Positions 33,623 to 42,785 of a DNA stretch of 64,000 bases are shown in pieces. Within the stretch, counting starts at the first letter, position 1. The number at the start of each line of letters is the position of its first letter. Position numbers and translations under genes: made by a program. Below the pieces are notes generated by a model. That model was not told the DNA's origin, did no database searches, and saw only the letters and a program-made list of their open reading frames with translations. The DNA is taken from assembly GCA_964531025.1 (NCBI GenBank), contig CAZHDY010000001.1, forward strand, positions 496,001 to 560,000. Direction: 5' to 3'. The stretch is from CALMEC01 sp964531025. GTDB taxonomy: Bacteria > Actinomycetota > Thermoleophilia > Miltoncostaeales > Miltoncostaeaceae.

Positions 33623-34729
33623 TTACCGGGCGACACGCGGTTCCGGGGCGTTCCGGGCCGTCCGACCGTTCGGGGCATCCGACAGCGCGCCCTTCAAACG
33701 GTCGATCATCTCGATGGGCCCGGGATCGATGCCGGCCAGGACCGCGAGATAGAGCGACACGTAGTCGCCCAGCAGGACGAGGTCGAAGACCCGTCCGAGG
33801 ACGTCGCCGCCGGTGGCGACCACGTCGACGACCGGATCGATGTCATCGGCCACGAGGTCCGCGAGCACGCCGAAACGACGTTCGATCTGACGGTGCTGAC
33901 GTGGGTCGCGCAGCATGACCGCCGAGGCACGGAGCCCGGCGCGCCCATGTCCCTCGATGCCCACGACCTCGTTGTGGTTGTGCTCGGGGACCTGGGCGCA
34001 GAAGGAGGGAAGGTTCGCGTTCTCGTTGATCTGGCACTTCCAGCGATACGCGATGGCCGACGTCGCCTCACCTCCCCAGATGAGGGGCACGGTCCCGTGC
34101 AGGGTGCGCGCGATCCGCTTGGCCGGGTTCTCGTCCTCCGGACATCCCGGTCCGTAGCGGCGGACGGCGGACCCGAGCACTTCACGGGCGTCGTCCAGCT
34201 CACCCGGATGAAGCTCGAAGAGGCCGATACGGGAGAGTGCGATCACCAGCGTCGTGAGCATCTGGACCAGGGCGGCCCGTGGCATGGGAGACGGCGGGAG
34301 ATCGAACACCGGTATGCCCTGCGGCACGTAGTGGTCGCGGAGCTTGCCTCCGGTGGTGATGGCCATGACCGGACAGGTCCGGTCGACGGCATCCATCATG
34401 CAGGTGAGGGTTTCCTCCGTGGTCCCGGAGTACGACGAGGCGACGACCAACGTCGACTCGCCCGCCCAGGCCGGGAGCATGTAACCGTGGAGTGACCGGA
34501 TGGGCCGGCGCAGCCTCTGCCAATAGGCGTCGATCAGGAGATCGCCCGCGATGCCCGATCCCCCCATGCCGCAGAGGACCGCATCCCGGATCGCGTCCGG
34601 AGGGAACGGGATCTCGACATCGGTCGCCGATTCCCGGGCGGCGTCGAATACCTCGACCGCCCGCGCGGTCTGTGCGAAGAGCCCCAGTGTGTCGCCCGCG
34701 GTGACGTCCGGTGCGTCGAGATCGACCAT
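33623..34729 (-). CDS. Bifunctional phosphoglucose/phosphomannose isomerase-type protein
   Basis: 368 residues with two SIS domains. The first has GMGGSGIAGDLLIDA and SSYSGTTEETLTCM; the C-terminal PGI/PMI-specific part has KCQINENANLPSF and PEHNHNEVVG with the active-site Glu and His. It interconverts fructose-6-P with glucose-6-P or mannose-6-P and sits among sugar-nucleotide genes, so it probably feeds surface polysaccharide synthesis. ATG with GGGGGACC upstream. Confidence 0.88.
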   Translation of the reverse strand: MVDLDAPDVTAGDTLGLFAQTARAVEVFDAARESATDVEIPFPPDAIRDAVLCGMGGSGIAGDLLIDAYWQRLRRPIRSLHGYMLPAWAGESTLVVASSYSGTTEETLTCMMDAVDRTCPVMAITTGGKLRDHYVPQGIPVFDLPPSPMPRAALVQMLTTLVIALSRIGLFELHPGELDDAREVLGSAVRRYGPGCPEDENPAKRIARTLHGTVPLIWGGEATSAIAYRWKCQINENANLPSFCAQVPEHNHNEVVGIEGHGRAGLRASAVMLRDPRQHRQIERRFGVLADLVADDIDPVVDVVATGGDVLGRVFDLVLLGDYVSLYLAVLAGIDPGPIEMIDRLKGALSDAPNGRTARNAPEPRVAR

Positions 34730-34750
34730 TCTTCGGTCCCCCTAAAACAT

Positions 34751-34764
34751 GATGGTTGATTCTA
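34751..34764 (-). promoter_or_regulatory. Promoter region of the isomerase gene
   Basis: TAGAAT (34759-34764) on the minus strand is the best -10 candidate. It overlaps GAATCAACCATC, a 12-mer also found just upstream of the ctpA -10. Confidence 0.35.
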
Positions 34765-34840
34765 CGTTCTCGCGGCGTGGTGCACGTCACGGGGACGTCC
34801 CACCGGCGCCGTCATCCGCGATCCCGCGGAAGCGCCCGTC

Positions 34841-35896
34841 TCAGGATGGAACCGGGGATGATGCCACGCGCTCGCCGGTGGCGATCGTGACCCCGCTCAG
34901 GCTCGTGCCCTCTGCGATCAGCGCCCCGTCACCGACGACGACCCCTTCGCCGATCCGGCATCCCCGCCCCACCTCGACACCGTCGCCGAGGATCGCGCCC
35001 TCGATCACCGTGTCCTGACCGATGGAGCAGCCCGCACCGATCACGCTGTGACTCACCTGGGCACCGGCCGCGACCGTGGACCCGACACCGACGGTGCTGT
35101 GACCGTCGACCTGCGCATCGGCCGAAATGGTGACGCCACGACCGAGGTACCGCTCGCCCGCGGGCGACTCGGTGCGCACCCTGCCCGACAGGAGGTCGAG
35201 GTGGGCGTCCAGATACGACTCCGGCGTTCCGATGTCGCGCCAGTATGCGTCGGACGGGAAGCCCGCCAGACGACCGGACTCCGCCAGCACCGGGAAGATG
35301 TCGCGTTCGATGGAACTCGGCCGGTCCGCCGGGATCGCCTCGAGGACCGACGGCTCGAAGAGATAGGTACCGGCGTTGATCAGGAAGGGCTCGCCGGGAC
35401 GCAGCTCGTCGTCGGACGGCTTCTCCAGGAACTCCTCCACCCGTCGATCATCGAACAGGCGCACCAGACCGTACCGCGAAGGATCGTCCACCGGCGTGAG
35501 TGCCAGCGTCCCGTCCACCCCTCCGGCCTCGTGTTGGGCGACGAGCGCGGCCAGATCGAGGTCGGTGAGGACGTCGCCGTTCAGGACGAGCAGGCGCAGC
35601 GACGGATCGAGCTCGGCCTCGGCATTGCGGATGGCACCGCCGGTGCCGAGCGGCTCGGGGTCGACCACGTACGAAAGGCGGACACCCACCCGCGAGCCGT
35701 CACCGAAGTGGTCGATGAGGGCCTCCGGCAGATAGCCGCACGAGAAGACCACGTGGTCGACGCCGAAGCGGCGCAGGTGATCCAGCTGGTGCTCGACGAA
35801 CGGCCGGTCCACCAGTCGCATCATGGGTTTGGGCCGTGTGTCCGTGAGTGGACGAAGCCGTCGTCCCTCACCCCCCACCAGGATGACCGCCTGCAT
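34841..35896 (-). CDS. Sugar-1-phosphate nucleotidyltransferase with left-handed beta-helix
   Basis: 351 residues. N-terminal nucleotidyltransferase domain with MQAVILVGGEGRRLRPLTDT, KPMMRLVDRPFVEHQ and LVLNGDVLTDLDL; C-terminal hexapeptide repeats (about 250-340; VIGAGCSIGQDTVIEGAILG). Resembles GlmU/RfbA/mannose-1-P guanylyltransferase relatives; the exact sugar cannot be told. Its ATG with GGGGGTC lies inside the 3' end of ugd, a 29-base overlap. Confidence 0.88.
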   Translation of the reverse strand: MQAVILVGGEGRRLRPLTDTRPKPMMRLVDRPFVEHQLDHLRRFGVDHVVFSCGYLPEALIDHFGDGSRVGVRLSYVVDPEPLGTGGAIRNAEAELDPSLRLLVLNGDVLTDLDLAALVAQHEAGGVDGTLALTPVDDPSRYGLVRLFDDRRVEEFLEKPSDDELRPGEPFLINAGTYLFEPSVLEAIPADRPSSIERDIFPVLAESGRLAGFPSDAYWRDIGTPESYLDAHLDLLSGRVRTESPAGERYLGRGVTISADAQVDGHSTVGVGSTVAAGAQVSHSVIGAGCSIGQDTVIEGAILGDGVEVGRGCRIGEGVVVGDGALIAEGTSLSGVTIATGERVASSPVPS

Positions 35897-37190
35897 TGGC
35901 CGACCCCCTTCCGATCGATTCGAAGCGTCCCCCGGCCCCGTGGATGATCTCTCCGTCCAGGACGTTTCGTCCGTCGACGACCAGGCGCGGGCCCGCCATG
36001 TCGGCGACCACCGCTGTCCAGTCCAGATCACGGTACTCGGGCCATTCCGTCACCAGGACGACCGCGTCGGCCCCGCGGACGGCGTCGCCCGGATCGGCGA
36101 CGAACTCGACCCCGCGCAGGCGTCCCTGTGCCGCCTCCAGGGCAACCGGGTCCGAGACACGGACCGTGGCCCCCTCCGCCAGGAGGCGCGATGCCAGGAC
36201 GAGGCTGGCCGCCTCGCGGATGTCGTCGGTGCCCGGCTTGAACGCCACGCCCAGGAGCGTGACGATGGCGCCTGCCAGATCCATGTGCTTCTTGAGCTTG
36301 CCGATGACGCGCCGCTTCTGGAGCTCGTTCACCTCGATGACCGCCGTCAGAAGCTGGAAGTGGTAGCCCGAGTTGCCGGCCAGTTGCTTCAGCGCGGACA
36401 CGTCCTTGGGGAAGCAGCTGCCCCCGAAGCCGATCCCGGCGTTCAGGAACGACCGGCCGATACGCGAATCGTGCCCCATGCCGTCGGCGACGGTGACGAC
36501 GTCGGCACCGACCTCCTCGCAGACGTTGGCGATCTCGTTGATGAAGCTGATCTTGGTCGCCAGGAATGCGTTGGAGGCGTACTTGATCATCTCGGCCGTG
36601 GCGACGTCCGTGCGGATGACGGGTGCACCCGTCGGCCCGTAGAGCGCGGCCACGCGTTCGCCGTCCTCCTCACGGTGGGCGCCGATCACGACGCGGTCCG
36701 GGGTGAGGAAGTCGTCGATCGCCGCTCCCTCCTTCAGGAACTCGGGGTTCGAGACGTACCCCGCGTCGGCGTGTCCGCGTGACTCCAGCTCGGCCCGCAC
36801 GCGTTCACCCGTGCCGACGGGGACGGTGCTCTTCATGACGAGGATGTGTCGTGCGTCATCGAGGCCGCCCTCCGCCAGCTCTTCGATGACCCGCATCACG
36901 CGCGAGAGGTCGGCGTCACCGCTGTAGGTGGGCGGTGTGTCGACCGCGATGAACACGATGTCGGCACGGTCGAGAAGCTCATCGACCTCGAGGGTGAAGG
37001 TGAGGCGCTCCTGGTGCTCGGCGATCAGGTCCTCGAGACCGGGCTCGTAGATCGGGATGCGCCCGTTCCGAAGCCCTTCGATGCGGTCCGGGTCGATGTC
37101 GCGCAGAACCACGTCGTTCCCAAGTGATGCAAGGCACACGCCAGTGACGAGGCCGACATAGCCGACCCCAATGATCCCGATACGTGCTAT
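35868..37190 (-). CDS. ugd: UDP-glucose 6-dehydrogenase, apparent ATA start
   Basis: 440 residues; oxidises UDP-glucose to UDP-glucuronate. NAD motif IGIIGVGYVGLVTG, catalytic Cys in GIGFGGSCFPKD, and AFKPGTDDIREA match the UDP-glucose/GDP-mannose dehydrogenase family. The first canonical start, a GTG at 37139, would remove the GxGxxG motif. In frame upstream is ATA (37190) overlapping the LCP stop as ATAG, with AAGGGA 9 bases before it and no ATG, GTG or TTG for many codons. AUA initiation is the simplest reading. Confidence 0.88.
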   Translation of the reverse strand: MARIGIIGVGYVGLVTGVCLASLGNDVVLRDIDPDRIEGLRNGRIPIYEPGLEDLIAEHQERLTFTLEVDELLDRADIVFIAVDTPPTYSGDADLSRVMRVIEELAEGGLDDARHILVMKSTVPVGTGERVRAELESRGHADAGYVSNPEFLKEGAAIDDFLTPDRVVIGAHREEDGERVAALYGPTGAPVIRTDVATAEMIKYASNAFLATKISFINEIANVCEEVGADVVTVADGMGHDSRIGRSFLNAGIGFGGSCFPKDVSALKQLAGNSGYHFQLLTAVIEVNELQKRRVIGKLKKHMDLAGAIVTLLGVAFKPGTDDIREAASLVLASRLLAEGATVRVSDPVALEAAQGRLRGVEFVADPGDAVRGADAVVLVTEWPEYRDLDWTAVVADMAGPRLVVDGRNVLDGEIIHGAGGRFESIGRGSANAGGHPGGG

Positions 37191-39049
37191 GGCGTGCGTC
37201 CCTTCTCCGTGACCTTGATCTTGTTGTCCGTCTGGCCCTTCTTCAACTTCGCGTTGGCCGGACGCACCATGAACGTCTGCATGTCACGGATCGTCTCCGC
37301 CGAAAGCCGCATGTCCAGGGAGTTCGTGATCCAGTAGGTGGTCTTCCCCTTCTTCCAGAGGAGCCGCTGCATGCTCCGGCCATCGTACCAGGTACGCATA
37401 CCGAAGCGGTCCTTCGTACCCCTCTCGACGAGGGGGGGATCCTTCATGTTCGTCTGCGTGATGGTGACGTAGCCCTGGCCCGTGAGACGGTACTCCGGAA
37501 GCCGCAGGACGATCGTCAGTGCGTTGGGCGCACCGAGGGCGCCGCGTTCGATGTTGTACCGACGGACATAGACGACCTCGGCACCGGTCGGCACCTTCAA
37601 CGGGACGAGCGCGTCGACCTTCGTGTCCCGACGGAACCGCTGGATGATCGGCTTGAGCGACAGCGTCGTCACCGTCTCCGGCTTGACCTTCTTCTTCTTC
37701 GTCGTGGCCGGATTCCGGATACCGGAGTAATCCGCGCCGACCATGACGACGAGGTCCATGTCCTCGTCCATGCCCTCACGTTTGATGCCGGTGGTGGCGT
37801 TCGGCCCGAACTGCACCGACAGCGCCTTTGCCTCGGCCTCACGACCGGGCGAGTAGTACACGACGGTCGACGGGTAGTCGTCCGGCGCGTTGTTCCCGAC
37901 GAAGACGCGGTAGCCCTTCTTCTTGAGAACACGTCCGACCTGCAGCCCCAGACCGGGACGGGCACTGCCGTTGTACACCGAGAGGAGGATGTCGTCCGGC
38001 TTGGCCGTCTTGGAGCCGTCGGCGCTCTGCTGTTCGAACTCGGGGTTGCGCCACTTCTCGACGGCCGACCGGATCTGGGAGTCCGTGGGGTTGAGCACGA
38101 ACATCTTGTTCGGACCGACGGAGCCCGGCGTGCCCTCGATCGCCACGCGTGCCGTCCGTTCCTTGTCGACCTCGAGGCCGAACTGCAGGAGCTGACGCAG
38201 ACGGTTCGGCGATGTCAGGTTGGTCTGCACGTGTTTGTGGACGGCATCGACGATGTTGTCGAGTCCGCGCGCACCCCGCGTCTCGCGTCGCAGCTCGGCG
38301 AAGAAGAGCTGCTGCCGGGCGATACGGGCGAAGTCCGAGTCCCCGTGGCGGTAGCGGACGTAGTCCAGCGCGTCCTCACCGCGCAGACGCTGGTAGCCCG
38401 GCGGGATGTTGAGCTGCTCGTACTTCTCGCCCGGTCCCGAGTTGTCGTTGAAGTAGTGGCGGTCGACGTCGAGCCAGATGCCGCCGGCGTCGTTGACCAG
38501 CTGCCGGAACGCGTCGAAGTCGACGTTGAAGAAGTACGAGATATCCCGTTCGCCGGTCAGCGCCTTCACCGTCTCGATGGTCCGTTCGATTCCACCACTC
38601 GCATACGCGGCGTTGATCTTGTCGGGCCCGTGGTTCGGGATCTGCACGTAGAGGTCCCGTGGGAAGGAAAGCTGCGAGATGAACTGGCGCTTGAAGTCGA
38701 GCCGGAAGAGCATGATGGTGTCGCTTCGGGAGCCGTTCCTCCCCTCACCCGGACGGGCGTCTGATCCGATGACGAGGATGTTGATCGGCTTGTCGGACAG
38801 GCTCTTCGGCGCAGCGGACAGTGCCCGCGATGCGTTGCGCACCTCGACGGAGTCGTTCGCGGGGTTCGACAGCGCGTAATTGGCGTAGCGCTCGGCGAAG
38901 AGGACGACCCCACCGGCCAGCGCCAGGAGGACGAAGGCGGTCCACCCGAAGACCGCGAGGAGCGGCCGGCGACGACGTGGCACCTGGTAGAAGGTGGCGT
39001 CGCGGTGGTCGAGCGGACGCTCGTCGGAACGGGGATCGGTCGTGCTCAA
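37187..39049 (-). CDS. LytR-CpsA-Psr family cell-wall glycopolymer ligase
   Basis: 620 residues, larger than usual. One membrane anchor (about 29-50), the LCP catalytic domain (about 88-250; INILVIGSDARPG, RSDTIMLFRLD, QLSFPRDLYVQIP, INAAYASGG, RLRGEDALDYVRYRHGD), a LytR_C domain (about 360-460; LSVYNGSARPGLG), then about 150 further residues ending in TYWITNSLDMRLSAETI that resemble no well-defined domain. Such enzymes move polyprenyl-linked polymers to peptidoglycan. Overlaps dapE-like gene and ugd. Confidence 0.9.
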   Translation of the reverse strand: MSTTDPRSDERPLDHRDATFYQVPRRRRPLLAVFGWTAFVLLALAGGVVLFAERYANYALSNPANDSVEVRNASRALSAAPKSLSDKPINILVIGSDARPGEGRNGSRSDTIMLFRLDFKRQFISQLSFPRDLYVQIPNHGPDKINAAYASGGIERTIETVKALTGERDISYFFNVDFDAFRQLVNDAGGIWLDVDRHYFNDNSGPGEKYEQLNIPPGYQRLRGEDALDYVRYRHGDSDFARIARQQLFFAELRRETRGARGLDNIVDAVHKHVQTNLTSPNRLRQLLQFGLEVDKERTARVAIEGTPGSVGPNKMFVLNPTDSQIRSAVEKWRNPEFEQQSADGSKTAKPDDILLSVYNGSARPGLGLQVGRVLKKKGYRVFVGNNAPDDYPSTVVYYSPGREAEAKALSVQFGPNATTGIKREGMDEDMDLVVMVGADYSGIRNPATTKKKKVKPETVTTLSLKPIIQRFRRDTKVDALVPLKVPTGAEVVYVRRYNIERGALGAPNALTIVLRLPEYRLTGQGYVTITQTNMKDPPLVERGTKDRFGMRTWYDGRSMQRLLWKKGKTTYWITNSLDMRLSAETIRDMQTFMVRPANAKLKKGQTDNKIKVTEKGRTP

Positions 39050-40149
39050 GCGGTCGTCACCTCTCGGTCAACCGACGCGCCGGGCGACCCCAGGCGTCGT
39101 GCGAACTCCACAAGTGCCCCGCGATAGTGCCGCAGGCTGGAGATCTCGACGTATTCGTCGGGTCCGTGATGACCGCGGCCCCGGGGACCGAACTCGACGG
39201 CCGGGACGTCCGCCGCGAGGAAGGCCACCGCATCGGAGGCGCCGTCGCGTCCCACCGAGACGGCGCTGGGCTCGAAGGCGCAGGCGGCATCGCAGAGGTT
39301 GCGGACAAACGGATGGCCGGGGTCGACAGACGCCGGGATCCGTTCCAGGACGACCTCGACCTCCCAGTTCCCGAGCCCCCGGATCTGCTCGATGATCTCG
39401 TCGGGGTCCTGCCCGGGCAGGTACCGGATGTCGATGTCGAGGATGCACTCGTCCGGAACCTTGTTGATCGCGTCGCCGCCGCTGATGCGGCCCAGGTTGA
39501 TGGACGGCCGGGCGAACAGCTCGGTCGACTCGGATGCGAAGGGGAGCCCCTCGATCGCCCGGTAGAGCGCGACACCGTCCAGGATGGCGGATCGCCCCAG
39601 CCAGGGGGTCGAGCCGTGCGCCGCGACGCCTGTGGCGACCGCCCGCACCATCAGGACGCCCTTGGCCTGCACACCGACGTGGAGGTCGGTGGGCTCGCCG
39701 CAGATGACGAAGTCGCCGCGAAGCCCCTGGTCGACCAGCATCTCGGTGCAGTTGGGACCGGGATCCGAGCGTTCCTCGTCCGGGACGATCATGAGCTCGA
39801 CCGTGGCGTCCAGACCCAGCGCCGCGATGTCGCCCATCGCCAGGATCATGCAGGCGAGCGCGCCCTTCATGTCATAGGCACCGCGACCGATCAGCCGGTC
39901 GCCGTCGATTCGCGGCACGAACTGCTCGGCGTGCCCCGGCACGACGTCGATGTGACCGTTGAAGATGAGGCGCGGACCGCCCGCTCCCACCTGCGAGATC
40001 AGGCAGTCGCGATCGCCCAGCCGACGACGTTCGACGTGCACCCCCGCCCCGGCGAGGCACCCCTCGACGAAGTCGAGTGCGTTCTCAAGCCCGGGTGAGG
40101 TGGAGGAGTCGAATTCGATCAGACGCTCGGTAAGGCGCACCTCGTCCAC
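39046..40149 (-). CDS. M20-family deacylase (ArgE/DapE type)
   Basis: 367 residues. Metal ligands are visible in FNGHIDVVPG and RGAYDMKGALAC, the catalytic Glu in VPDEERSDPG, then CGEPTDL and the distal His in HHGPDEYVE. The dimerisation (lid) domain is in the middle. It may be succinyldiaminopimelate desuccinylase or acetylornithine deacetylase; with ArgJ present, DapE is more likely. GTG start; frame extends further upstream only through repeat sequence. Confidence 0.85.
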   Translation of the reverse strand: MDEVRLTERLIEFDSSTSPGLENALDFVEGCLAGAGVHVERRRLGDRDCLISQVGAGGPRLIFNGHIDVVPGHAEQFVPRIDGDRLIGRGAYDMKGALACMILAMGDIAALGLDATVELMIVPDEERSDPGPNCTEMLVDQGLRGDFVICGEPTDLHVGVQAKGVLMVRAVATGVAAHGSTPWLGRSAILDGVALYRAIEGLPFASESTELFARPSINLGRISGGDAINKVPDECILDIDIRYLPGQDPDEIIEQIRGLGNWEVEVVLERIPASVDPGHPFVRNLCDAACAFEPSAVSVGRDGASDAVAFLAADVPAVEFGPRGRGHHGPDEYVEISSLRHYRGALVEFARRLGSPGASVDREVTTA

Positions 40150-40199
40150 GTTCCGCCAGTCTACCGGCCAGGACGGCTGGCTCTGGATGAGTGGTGCCG

Positions 40200-40488
40200 G
40201 GGACTGGCGGAGGGCATCCCCCCACCCGCCCCGGCCAACCGCCAGTCCCCGGGCTTCGCGCGGGGCCTCTCGTGAACCGCGTGACGCTTTCCGTTGGGTG
40301 CGACGTACGCAGCCCTGCTGTTGATTCCAGACTGCGCGGCCAAGAACCGGCGGATGGTCCGTGTACGGCAGGCACCAACTGTGCCCGCACCCAACGGGAT
40401 GCGAAAGATCACCACGAGAGGCCCGACGCAGGAGGGACTGGCGGCTGGACGGGGCGGGCGGGAGGATCATTGTCTCCCGCCAGGCCCC
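40200..40488. repeat. GGGACTGGCGG repeat, 289-bp inverted duplication
   Basis: Two units face each other around a centre at 40344. Matched pairs are GGGACTGGCGG (40200) with CCGCCAGGCCC (ending 40487); GGGCCTCTCGTG (40263-40274) with CACGAGAGGCCC (40413-40424), perfect; CCGTTGGGTGCG (40291-40302) with CGCACCCAACGG (40386-40397), perfect. Each unit also has its own outer stem-loop. It fills the 361-base gap between the MFS gene and the M20 gene; open frames across it are not credible genes. Confidence 0.8.
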
Positions 40489-40510
40489 GGATAACCTCAA
40501 AGGAGAATGA

Positions 40511-41770
40511 TCACCGCTCCATCCGGTGACGGCGCGCGACGATCCCCTCGACGAGCCCGCTCTCGACGGGCCCGGTCTGGCCGTCGATCTGCGGGACGCG
40601 GTGCGTCGCGCTCCAGACGCCCCATGCGCCGAGCAGGGCGGCGCACCCTCCCAGGGTCCAGCGGATCCCCACCACCTCGGCCACCAGCCCGGCCAGCTGC
40701 GATCCCACGGCGATGGGACCGAGGACCACCAGCTGGTAGAGGCCCAGCATCCTCCCGACCATGTTCGGCGCCGTCTCCAGCTGGATGGCGGCGTTGGTCG
40801 CGATGAACATCCAGATCCAGAAGGATCCGCAGACGGTCATGGCCACCATCCCGAGCCAGAACCAGGGCGCGATCGCAAGGACCGCGTACGACACGGCGAA
40901 CAGGCACGTGGCCGTGGGTAGTGCATGGTGGCGCGGATAACCTGTCCGGCCGAGACGGGAGAGGATCCACGCGCCGATGAGCGCCCCTCCTCCCATCGCA
41001 CCGAGGAGGAAGCCCAGCCCGAGGGCCTCCACGTCGAGCACGTCGGCGACGACCGGCGCGAGCTCCTGCATGGGCGCGGCCAGGGTCGCGAAGACGGCCA
41101 TCCCGATCAGGAGGCGCCGCGGGGCTGCGTTCCGTCGCACGTATCCCAGCGCCGAGCGCAACCGGGGACGTCCTTCCGAGTCTGCAGGCGGGAATGCCGG
41201 GAACGCCGCCAGAACCCCGACCAGAGCAAGGAACGACACGGTGTTGAGGGTGAAGCACCATGCAGGTCCCGCAAGGCTGAGCACGATTCCGCCGAGCGCC
41301 GGCCCGCCGAGCCGGGCGACGTTGATGCCGGCGGCGTTCAGAGCGATCGCGTCCGCCATCCGCTCACGGCCGGCGAGGACGCCGACCATCGCCAGCATGG
41401 CCGGAAGTCCGAGGGCGAACCCGATTCCCACCGTGAACGTGGTGATGTAGATGAGGAGGACCGACCGGACGTCGAGTGCCGTCGCAACGGCCAGTACCCC
41501 CGCCCCGATCGCCTGGAAGGCGAACGTCAGGATGCCGACCATGCGGCGGTCGAAGCGGTCGGCCAGCTGGCCGGCGTAGCCCGACAGGACGAAGGCCGGT
41601 GCACGGGCCACGAGGGCCAGGGCGCCGACGGCGGCCGGGCTTTCCGTCATTTCATAGATAAGCCAGCCGGCGGCGACGATCTGCAACCACGAACCGGCAT
41701 TCGATGCGAGACTCGCAAGCCAGAAGCGCCGGAAGGGCGCGAGGCGGAGTACCTCCGGTACCACGCTCAT
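40511..41770 (-). CDS. MFS transporter, EntS-like
   Basis: 419 residues and about 12 helices. RLAPFRRFWLASLASNAGSWL at the N-terminus and GYAGQLADRFDRRMVG (loop 2-3 signature) place it in the MFS_3 group, whose members include siderophore exporters such as EntS. Last gene of the biotin-type run, overlapping the hotdog gene by 4 bases. Substrate unknown. Confidence 0.82.
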   Translation of the reverse strand: MSVVPEVLRLAPFRRFWLASLASNAGSWLQIVAAGWLIYEMTESPAAVGALALVARAPAFVLSGYAGQLADRFDRRMVGILTFAFQAIGAGVLAVATALDVRSVLLIYITTFTVGIGFALGLPAMLAMVGVLAGRERMADAIALNAAGINVARLGGPALGGIVLSLAGPAWCFTLNTVSFLALVGVLAAFPAFPPADSEGRPRLRSALGYVRRNAAPRRLLIGMAVFATLAAPMQELAPVVADVLDVEALGLGFLLGAMGGGALIGAWILSRLGRTGYPRHHALPTATCLFAVSYAVLAIAPWFWLGMVAMTVCGSFWIWMFIATNAAIQLETAPNMVGRMLGLYQLVVLGPIAVGSQLAGLVAEVVGIRWTLGGCAALLGAWGVWSATHRVPQIDGQTGPVESGLVEGIVARRHRMER

Positions 41771-42150
41771 GCGGTGTCGGATCTCCGGTCGAGCACGGCC
41801 ATGAGGAGGCCGGCGGTTGAGGTCCCTCCCGTTCCGTGGTCCGCTTCAACGCGGACGTGAGCGAATCGCCCACGTCGTTCGCCCTCGGTGCAGCGCAGCG
41901 TGGTCGGGCTGTCCCATGACGGGGTGCCGACATCCGCGCCGTCGATGCCGGCCAGAAGCCAGCGCTCCCCATGGGCTGCGTTCAACACGAGCCCCGCCGT
42001 CTGCGCCATCGCCTCCAGCACGAGGAAAGGCGGGACCGCCGCGGGACGCACCGCCGCGTCCCCCATCTCCTCTCCCGACGGAGTCCAGACGGCCTCGCCG
42101 CCGCCCCGCATGGGGGTGATCGTGCCCACCATCCGGTATGGCCCGCTCAT
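41767..42150 (-). CDS. FabZ/FabA-like hotdog-fold protein
   Basis: 127 residues. VPPFLVLEAMAQTAGLVL aligns with the central helix of FabZ, where the Glu of LEAMAQ is the catalytic acid position. The matching catalytic His (normally in an H-PG-P segment before the helix) is not visible. A 3-hydroxyacyl dehydratase-like or thioesterase-like role is inferred. ATG overlaps bioN; part of the biotin-type operon. Confidence 0.72.
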   Translation of the reverse strand: MSGPYRMVGTITPMRGGGEAVWTPSGEEMGDAAVRPAAVPPFLVLEAMAQTAGLVLNAAHGERWLLAGIDGADVGTPSWDSPTTLRCTEGERRGRFAHVRVEADHGTGGTSTAGLLMAVLDRRSDTA

Positions 42151-42785
42151 GACGGGTGATCGTCAGCGGCCGCGAGACCGCGGGCTTCGAGCGCCTCCCC
42201 CATTCCGTGAGCGTATCGGGCGGCTGCGATGACCGTGGGGACGGCGAGTGCCCGGACGCTCCGCTGCAGTCCCCGGGCGCGGCGCGCCTCGCGTACCGAG
42301 CCGACGACCTCGACGAGGTGGTCGATGCTCCGCAGAGCGATCCCGACGAGCATGCCCCCGCGGAAGACCGTTCCCTCCGGCAGACGTATCCGTCTCAGAG
42401 TGCGCTCGACCCAGTCCGCCATCTCGGGCGCGGTGGTCGTCAGGGTCACGACAACGGCGACACATGCCACAGCGAGGATGCGCAGGGCGACAACGACGGC
42501 CGCGCGAGGGTCCCCCGTGACGAGCTGTGCCAGGGCGATGATCGCCGCCATGACGGCGATGGGGACGACCTGCCGCAGGACGGCGCGATTCGGGACGCCC
42601 GCCAGGCGCACCGCGAGGAGCGCCGCCGCGCCGATCAGGGCGGACACCCACGGACGTCCGATCGCGATGACGGCGACCGAGGTGGCGACGAGCACGGCCA
42701 CCTTGACACCGACCGGCGCCCGGTGGATCCAGGAGTCACCCGGCCACGCCAGGCCACGGTGCGGAAGGGGCCGCGTCCGTGTCAT
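42147..42785 (-). CDS. bioN: ECF transporter T component (BioN type)
   Basis: 212 residues with about five helices and the EcfT coupling signatures near the C-terminus (ARRARGLQRSVRALAVP and the second Ala-Arg-Gly, ALEARGLAA). Couples the ATPase to the substrate-binding BioY protein. Its short length and adjacency to bioM and bioY support a dedicated biotin module rather than a shared ECF. Confidence 0.85.
   Translation of the reverse strand: MTRTRPLPHRGLAWPGDSWIHRAPVGVKVAVLVATSVAVIAIGRPWVSALIGAAALLAVRLAGVPNRAVLRQVVPIAVMAAIIALAQLVTGDPRAAVVVALRILAVACVAVVVTLTTTAPEMADWVERTLRRIRLPEGTVFRGGMLVGIALRSIDHLVEVVGSVREARRARGLQRSVRALAVPTVIAAARYAHGMGEALEARGLAAADDHPS

Noticed and set aside
40161..40500. Open reading frames across the 40.2-40.5 kb gap, some joining the M20 gene frame
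   Set aside because: They run through an inverted duplication of structured repeats, and parallel frames exist in the copy at 25 kb; composition is that of stem-loops, not protein.
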